Origin: Rhodospirillales bacterium URHD0017
GTDB taxonomy: Bacteria; Pseudomonadota; Alphaproteobacteria; Reyranellales; Reyranellaceae
NCBI GenBank assembly: GCA_900110395.1
Contig: FODP01000001.1
Location: 1 to 64,000, forward strand
Direction of reading: 5' to 3'
DNA length: 64,000 bases
Shown here: positions 59,872 to 64,000 of the stretch, piece by piece
Layout: each line of letters starts with the position of its first letter
Position numbering within the stretch: the first letter of the stretch is position 1
Program-made: the position numbers and the translations under genes
The notes under the pieces: model-generated
Database searches by the model: none
The model's input: only the letters and a program-made list of their open reading frames with translations
What the model was told of the DNA's origin: nothing

Positions 59872-60190
59872 ATTTGGTCTCCGGCCGGCCCCTCAGCCGC
59901 CATTGCCTCCCCAGCACAGCTGACTGAAGCGATTTTTAGTCGGACTGAATATCCTGAAACAGCCATCGCAAGCGCTTCTGCGAGTTCTTCGAGCAAGCGC
60001 AGTTGGCTGAGCTCGGTGGGGATTCTCGGGCCCAAATGGCCTCGACACGCACAACACAAATCTCGGACGCCGCAATACGGCGAAGATACCTGCCGGCGGT
60101 AGCCTGACCATGTCGCCGCACATCTTTCTACTGAGAGACTTGGACCCGCTGTACGGCCATCTGAGTCCCTAACAAGAGAAGGGCTCGGTC
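59872..60190 (+). other. 319-bp upstream region of the tail-collar gene
   Basis: Contains the 60-bp element (60043-60101) and, just before the start codon, AGAGAAGGGC as ribosome site. No -35/-10 pair stands out. A GCCTCCCCAGC near 59909 resembles a fragment of repeat family B but is too short to call. Confidence 0.4.
60043..60101. repeat. ~60-bp upstream element, copy 2
   Basis: Begins CGACACGCACAACACAAAT and includes ATACGGC and AAGATACC; about three quarters match 56205-56264 on the same strand. It ends 90 bases before the tail-collar/W-rich gene. Occurrence before two predicted surface or secreted genes suggests a shared regulatory site, or a common mobile remnant. Confidence 0.6.
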
Positions 60191-63157
60191 ATGGCACAAA
60201 GTCCCATCCCCAATCAGCAGGCGTCGCTTGCGCTGACGCAGTACATGCCGCTCCAGGGCGTCTTCCCCAGTCAAGGCGGCGGTGGCGGTGCAACGGGCTT
60301 CTATCTCGGAGAGATCGGCACGTTCGCCGGCGCCTTCGCTCCGGCGGGGACAACCGCCAGCGGGCAGTTCGCGGCCATCAATCAGAACCAGGCCCTCTTC
60401 TCGCTGCTTGGCACCAACTTTGGCGGCAACGGGACGACGACCTTTGAGCTCCCGAATCTCAATGGCATCACCATGGTCGGCACGGGGGAGGCTTCAGGCG
60501 TCAGTCCCGAAACGATCGGCCAGAAAAGCGGCTCGTCGAGCGTAACGATCAATTACCCGCAGGCTCCTCCGAACCTTCTCGGGCAGCTCAAACCCTTCGA
60601 CAATTATCAACCGTCGCTGGGCATAACGTACGAAATAGAGACGCTGGGTGTGTTCCCGTCGCAGGGCGGCGGCCCAGGCGTTCCCCTCAATTCGCTCGGC
60701 ATGATCAAGGCCTTCGCCGGAAATTTCGACGCCGCCGGCTACATGGCCTGCAACGGGCAGTTGCTGTCGATCGCGCAGAACCAGGCGTTGTTCGCGGTGC
60801 TGGGGACGACCTATGGCGGCGATGGAGTAACCACCTTCGCGCTTCCGGACCTGCGCGGCCGCGACATCATCGGCGCCGGTGTCGAGACTCCGATCGGAGC
60901 GAAGGTCGGGCAGAAAAATGTGACCCTGGTGAACGGGCAAGCGCCCACCCCTCTTGGCGGCCCGGTGACGCCCTTCGACAACCGCCAGCCGTCGCTGGCG
61001 ATGCAGTATGTGATCGCGCTGCAAGGGGTTTTCCCAACACAGGGCGGCGGTCAGGATGCCTCGTTACCGTTTCTCGGTCAGGTCGTCAGCTTTGCCGGAA
61101 CCTTCGTCCCGAGCGGCTGGGCTCTCTGCGACGGCAGCATCCTGTCGATCTCGCAGAACACGGCGTTGTTCGCAGTGCTGGGGACGTTCTATGGCGGCAA
61201 CGGAACAACCACCTTCGCGCTGCCCGACCTTCGCAACAGGATCGTCATCGGCGCCGGAGTCTCGCTGGGGGAGATAGACGGCGAGAACAGCACGACGATC
61301 ACGGCCAACGAGCTGCCCGTTCCCCAGCCGCTCTATGACGGCAAGCACGTCACGCCTGGCCAATTCGACACGTGGCTGCCGATCGACTCGGTGCAGATCG
61401 GTCAGGGCTACCAGATCGCCTGGAAGCACGGCGGCGCCGACGAGTACATCGTGTGGAACGTCGACGGCAACGGCAACTGGCTTTCGCAAGGCTCCGTGAT
61501 GGCGGGAACCAGCTTTGCGCTGGAATCGCTCGAGCCGACCTTCGGATACGACCTCAACGGTGACGGCACGGTGGGTGTCGTCACGACGACGATCGAGGCG
61601 TTCGGCGCGACCGACCTCAAGCAGGTCGCAAACAATTTTTATCTCTATGCGCACGGCACGACCACCGGTCCGCAACTGAAGTATAGCGGCGCAGCCGTCA
61701 CGACGGGCCAGTTCGGCACGTGGACGCCGATCGCCGTCGAGCCGAGTGGCGGCGGCTACAAGATCGCCTGGAAGAACGGCGCCGCCAACGAGTACCTCGT
61801 GTGGACCACCGATGGCAGCGGCAACTGGCTGTCGCAAACCGCCGCGATGTCGGGAACCACGTATGCGATGCAATCGCTCGAGACGACCTACAGCCAGGAC
61901 CTCAATGGTGACGGGACGGTTGGCCTCAAGGTGACGACGATCGAGGCGATCGGCGCGACCGACCTCAAGCAGGTCGCAGACACCAATTTTCTTTATGACC
62001 ACGGCACGACCAACGGTCCGCAGCTGAAGTACAGCGGTGCGCCCGTCACGGTGGGCCAGTTCGACACGTGGGTGCCGCTCGGCGCCGAGAAGACGGGGAA
62101 CGGCTATCTGGCCGTCTGGAAGCACGGCGCCGCCGACGAGTACACCGTGTGGACGATCGACGGCGCCGGCAACTGGCTGTCGCAAACCGCCGCGATGTCG
62201 GGAACCACCTACGCGATGCAATCGTCCGAGACGACCTTCGGCCAGGACCTCAACGCTGACGGGACGGTGGGCCCCAAGGTGACGGCGATCGAGGTGCTCG
62301 GCACGGTCGACCTCAAGCAGCTCGCCGACACCTATTTTCTATATGACCACGGCACGACCACCGGTCCGCAACTGAAGATGTCCGGCGCAGCCGTCACGGT
62401 GGGCCAGTTCGACACGTGGGTGCCGCTCGGCGCCGAGAAGACGGGGAACGGCTATCTGGCCGTCTGGAAGCACGGCGCCGCCGACGAGTACACCGTGTGG
62501 ACCATCGACAGCGCCGGCAACTGGCTCTCGCAGAGCGCCTCTGTGCCCGGATCGAGCGCCGAGATCCAATCGCTCGAACCCGGCTTCAACCAGAACCTCA
62601 ACGGCGTCGGCGGCATCACGGCCCGCGCCGTCATCGAGTCCTTCGGATCGACCACCCTGGCTACCATCGCGAACGTCTTCATGCTGTCGCCGACCGGCAG
62701 CGCCCTGGGGCCCCAGCTCCGGCTGTCCGGCGCGCTCTACACGGTGGGCCAGAACGGTGCGTGGACACCGATCGCCGCCGAGAAGACAGGGAGCGGCTAC
62801 CAGGTCGCCTGGAAGAACGGCGGCGCCGATCAGTACCTCGTGTGGGACACCGACGGCAGCGGCAACTGGCTGTCGCAAACCGCCGTGATGGCGGGAGCCA
62901 GCCCGGAGTTGAAGGCGTTCGAGATCACCTTCCAACAGGACCTGAATTTGAGCGGGGCGATCGGTACCTCCCTCATGGCGCCCTCGTCCGATGAACTGGG
63001 CGCCGGAAGCGGCCCAGACGGCTCGGGCACATCGGACATGGCGCTCCTCACGAATTACATGGCGTCCGCGTTCGCGGCGCCGGCGAGCGAAGGGGCGGGC
63101 GTCGTCGACGACTCGCAATCGTCCGGCCACCCGTTCCTGACCACTTGTTACGCCTGA
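60191..63157 (+). CDS. tail-collar domain protein fused to five tryptophan-rich repeats
   Basis: 988 residues, no signal peptide. The first ~365 residues hold three tail-collar (microcystin-dependent protein MdpB type) units; each has G-FAG-F-P-GW-like openings, then QNQALFAVLGTTYGG and TFALPDLRGR (units at roughly 25-110, 150-235, 270-365). Then five units of about 116 residues follow, each ending in a VW..D..GNWLSQ block (the Asn-Trp near residues 428, 544, 659, 775 and 891); they resemble the tryptophan-rich C-terminal domain of cyanobacterial proteins. Four of five end in a calcium-loop-like DLNGDGTVG; the fourth is degenerate (NLNGVGG). Likely surface-exposed or exported by a type I or other route; a phage tail origin is inference, as no other phage gene is near. 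Confidence 0.85.
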   Translation: MAQSPIPNQQASLALTQYMPLQGVFPSQGGGGGATGFYLGEIGTFAGAFAPAGTTASGQFAAINQNQALFSLLGTNFGGNGTTTFELPNLNGITMVGTGEASGVSPETIGQKSGSSSVTINYPQAPPNLLGQLKPFDNYQPSLGITYEIETLGVFPSQGGGPGVPLNSLGMIKAFAGNFDAAGYMACNGQLLSIAQNQALFAVLGTTYGGDGVTTFALPDLRGRDIIGAGVETPIGAKVGQKNVTLVNGQAPTPLGGPVTPFDNRQPSLAMQYVIALQGVFPTQGGGQDASLPFLGQVVSFAGTFVPSGWALCDGSILSISQNTALFAVLGTFYGGNGTTTFALPDLRNRIVIGAGVSLGEIDGENSTTITANELPVPQPLYDGKHVTPGQFDTWLPIDSVQIGQGYQIAWKHGGADEYIVWNVDGNGNWLSQGSVMAGTSFALESLEPTFGYDLNGDGTVGVVTTTIEAFGATDLKQVANNFYLYAHGTTTGPQLKYSGAAVTTGQFGTWTPIAVEPSGGGYKIAWKNGAANEYLVWTTDGSGNWLSQTAAMSGTTYAMQSLETTYSQDLNGDGTVGLKVTTIEAIGATDLKQVADTNFLYDHGTTNGPQLKYSGAPVTVGQFDTWVPLGAEKTGNGYLAVWKHGAADEYTVWTIDGAGNWLSQTAAMSGTTYAMQSSETTFGQDLNADGTVGPKVTAIEVLGTVDLKQLADTYFLYDHGTTTGPQLKMSGAAVTVGQFDTWVPLGAEKTGNGYLAVWKHGAADEYTVWTIDSAGNWLSQSASVPGSSAEIQSLEPGFNQNLNGVGGITARAVIESFGSTTLATIANVFMLSPTGSALGPQLRLSGALYTVGQNGAWTPIAAEKTGSGYQVAWKNGGADQYLVWDTDGSGNWLSQTAVMAGASPELKAFEITFQQDLNLSGAIGTSLMAPSSDELGAGSGPDGSGTSDMALLTNYMASAFAAPASEGAGVVDDSQSSGHPFLTTCYA

Positions 63158-63178
63158 TCGATCGGCAACGATCCTTCG

Positions 63179-63853
63179 CTAATACCAGATGTTCATCGGC
63201 AGCCCACAGCGGTCGCGAGCACGGGCGGGTCCGAGTCGCGCCGCCTTGCGCTCGGCGATCAGCAGGGCCGTCCGGCAGACGGCGATGGCATCGAGGATGT
63301 CGTCGCGGGCGGCGCCGGAGAGGCGGTCGACGGGGCAGGCGAACCCGTGCTTCGCCAACAGGCGGCGGCGTTCGGCGTAGCCCTCGGGCTGGCGCTTCTT
63401 GCTGAGGACCGGCCTGTCGCCATTCATGCGCGCGAAGGCGAGCTCGGGATGCGCCTCGTAGACGATGCGCTTCAGCTGCGGCCGCGAGCGCAGCAGTTCG
63501 TCGACCTCGCGCATTTTCGGGAACAGATGGAAGGTCTGCTGGTTGATGCCGATGCCCAGCTTCCTGCTGGCGGCGTTCGCTTCGGCATGCGTCGTACAGG
63601 CCAGCGCAGGACGGCACGGCGTCGGAAAGACAGAGCTCGTCTTGCCTGGCAATAGCCTGCGCGCCTCGACCTCGCAGGCGCGCGGCGGACGCGGCACGTC
63701 GACGAAGCCGATCGGCATGTCGACCGCCAAGACGGAAAGACCCTCGCAGGCTTCTGCGAGGGTCTTCACCACTCTCATATCGAGGACGCCCTTGGCGTCG
63801 CGCCGGCAGACGACCCAGCCGGTGCGACAGCCGTCGGCGCCGCCAATCACCAC
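63179..63853 (-). CDS. DUF429 family protein (predicted RNase H-fold nuclease)
   Basis: 224 residues of DUF429, a family predicted to have an RNase H-like nuclease fold. IGGADGCRTGWVVCRRD at the N-terminus and LAVDMPIGFVD carry the candidate acidic active-site residues; SVFPTPCRPAL, YEAHPELAFARMNG, and ARDDILDAIAVC continue the family set. The start is a GTG at 63853, overlapping the end of the icd gene (TGGTGA), so it is coupled to isocitrate dehydrogenase translation. Start could instead be the GTG at 63850. Function unknown. Confidence 0.85.
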   Translation of the reverse strand: MVIGGADGCRTGWVVCRRDAKGVLDMRVVKTLAEACEGLSVLAVDMPIGFVDVPRPPRACEVEARRLLPGKTSSVFPTPCRPALACTTHAEANAASRKLGIGINQQTFHLFPKMREVDELLRSRPQLKRIVYEAHPELAFARMNGDRPVLSKKRQPEGYAERRRLLAKHGFACPVDRLSGAARDDILDAIAVCRTALLIAERKAARLGPARARDRCGLPMNIWY

Positions 63854-64000
63854 TTGGCCATCTTGGTCTTGAGGTTGGCGTCCAGCGTGGCGAGGAAGTC
63901 CTCGGTGTTCTGGAACGGATGATCCTTGCCGATCAGGATCGCGAGGTCCTTGGTCATCTTGCCGCTCTCGACGGTCTCGACGCAGACCTTCCCGAGCGCA
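63847..64000 (-). CDS. icd: NADP-dependent isocitrate dehydrogenase (partial, C-terminal 50 residues)
   Basis: The last 50 residues of a gene whose start lies beyond base 64000. The tail CVETVESGKMTKDLAILIG, then NTEDFLATLDANLK, matches the C-terminus of eukaryotic-like homodimeric NADP isocitrate dehydrogenases (CVETVESG-MTKDLA). It is the TCA-cycle enzyme making 2-oxoglutarate and NADPH. Its TGA overlaps the start region of the DUF429 gene. Confidence 0.9.
   Translation of the reverse strand, partial: ALGKVCVETVESGKMTKDLAILIGKDHPFQNTEDFLATLDANLKTKMAKW

Noticed and set aside
60191..63157. Prophage remnant
   Set aside because: Only tail-collar domains suggest phage; there is no integrase, capsid, terminase, tail sheath or att site nearby.

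Overview
This is a 64 kb stretch of a GC-rich chromosome (clearly above 60% G+C by eye) with dense, short-spaced, often overlapping genes. GapR (57378-57650), a DUF1244 protein, ClpS without an adjacent clpA, tripartite tricarboxylate (TTT) and Bug-type carboxylate uptake proteins, TRAP transporters and two hydantoinase/oxoprolinase pairs point to a free-living, metabolically versatile alphaproteobacterium of the Bradyrhizobium/Reyranella kind. The order-level placement is inference. No rRNA, tRNA, CRISPR array, transposase or integrase was seen.

Layout. 0-4.4 kb: the end of a TTT transporter (tctBA, minus strand), then a phosphotransferase, a TetR regulator and a C13-type lipoprotein peptidase. 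4.5-10.8 kb: RidA, a branched-chain amino-acid-type binding protein, an enoyl-CoA hydratase with a MetE-like zinc methyltransferase, an exported acetoacetate-decarboxylase-like protein and an acyl-CoA ligase. 10.9-16.5 kb: a Bug binding protein, hydantoinase A/B and a methyltransferase. 16.5-20.4 kb: a complete FbpABC/PotABCD-like ABC importer. 20.4-26.1 kb: a TauD-type dioxygenase with a small WYL-like protein, GST, an HpaB-type monooxygenase, a DUF72-UdgX pair, clpS and a GlcG/HbpS protein. 26.2-34 kb: a TRAP transporter converging on a second Bug-hyuB-hyuA operon. 34-37.1 kb: ArsR/AHSA1 pair, a small membrane protein, a CmcJ-like oxygenase and the cysteine-free L36 gene rpmJ with its own promoter and terminator. 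37.2-46.9 kb: glycolate oxidase glcDEF, a TPR protein, a binuclear amidohydrolase, a DUF2339 giant membrane protein and a PaaK-like ligase. 47.3-54.5 kb: a minus-strand four-carbon acid-sugar operon (otnK-otnC-otnI-ltnD) followed by pyruvate kinase, with a glycerate kinase and a GFA-family protein upstream. 54.6-64 kb: N-formylglutamate amidohydrolase, small lipoprotein, an unexplained noncoding island, secreted proteins, DUF1244, gapR, a beta-propeller protein, a third Bug protein, a 988-residue tail-collar/tryptophan-rich repeat protein, DUF429 and the 3' end of isocitrate dehydrogenase.

How it fits together. The window is dominated by uptake and breakdown of small organic acids. L-threonate-type sugars would be oxidised by LtnD, isomerised by OtnI, phosphorylated by OtnK and cleaved by OtnC to dihydroxyacetone phosphate, with pyruvate kinase and glycerate kinase linking to lower glycolysis. 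Glycolate oxidase feeds glyoxylate into the same area of metabolism. Two separate hydantoinase/oxoprolinase pairs each sit beside a Bug binding protein, suggesting uptake-plus-hydrolysis modules.

The least expected structures are three families of palindromic repeats (two with two copies in the window, one that appears to supply a start-codon region), a near-consensus promoter firing into a gene-free, hairpin-rich island at 55.8-56.3 kb, a roughly 60-bp element shared by the upstream regions of two predicted exported or surface genes, and the tail-collar/W-rich repeat protein with a recent internal duplication.
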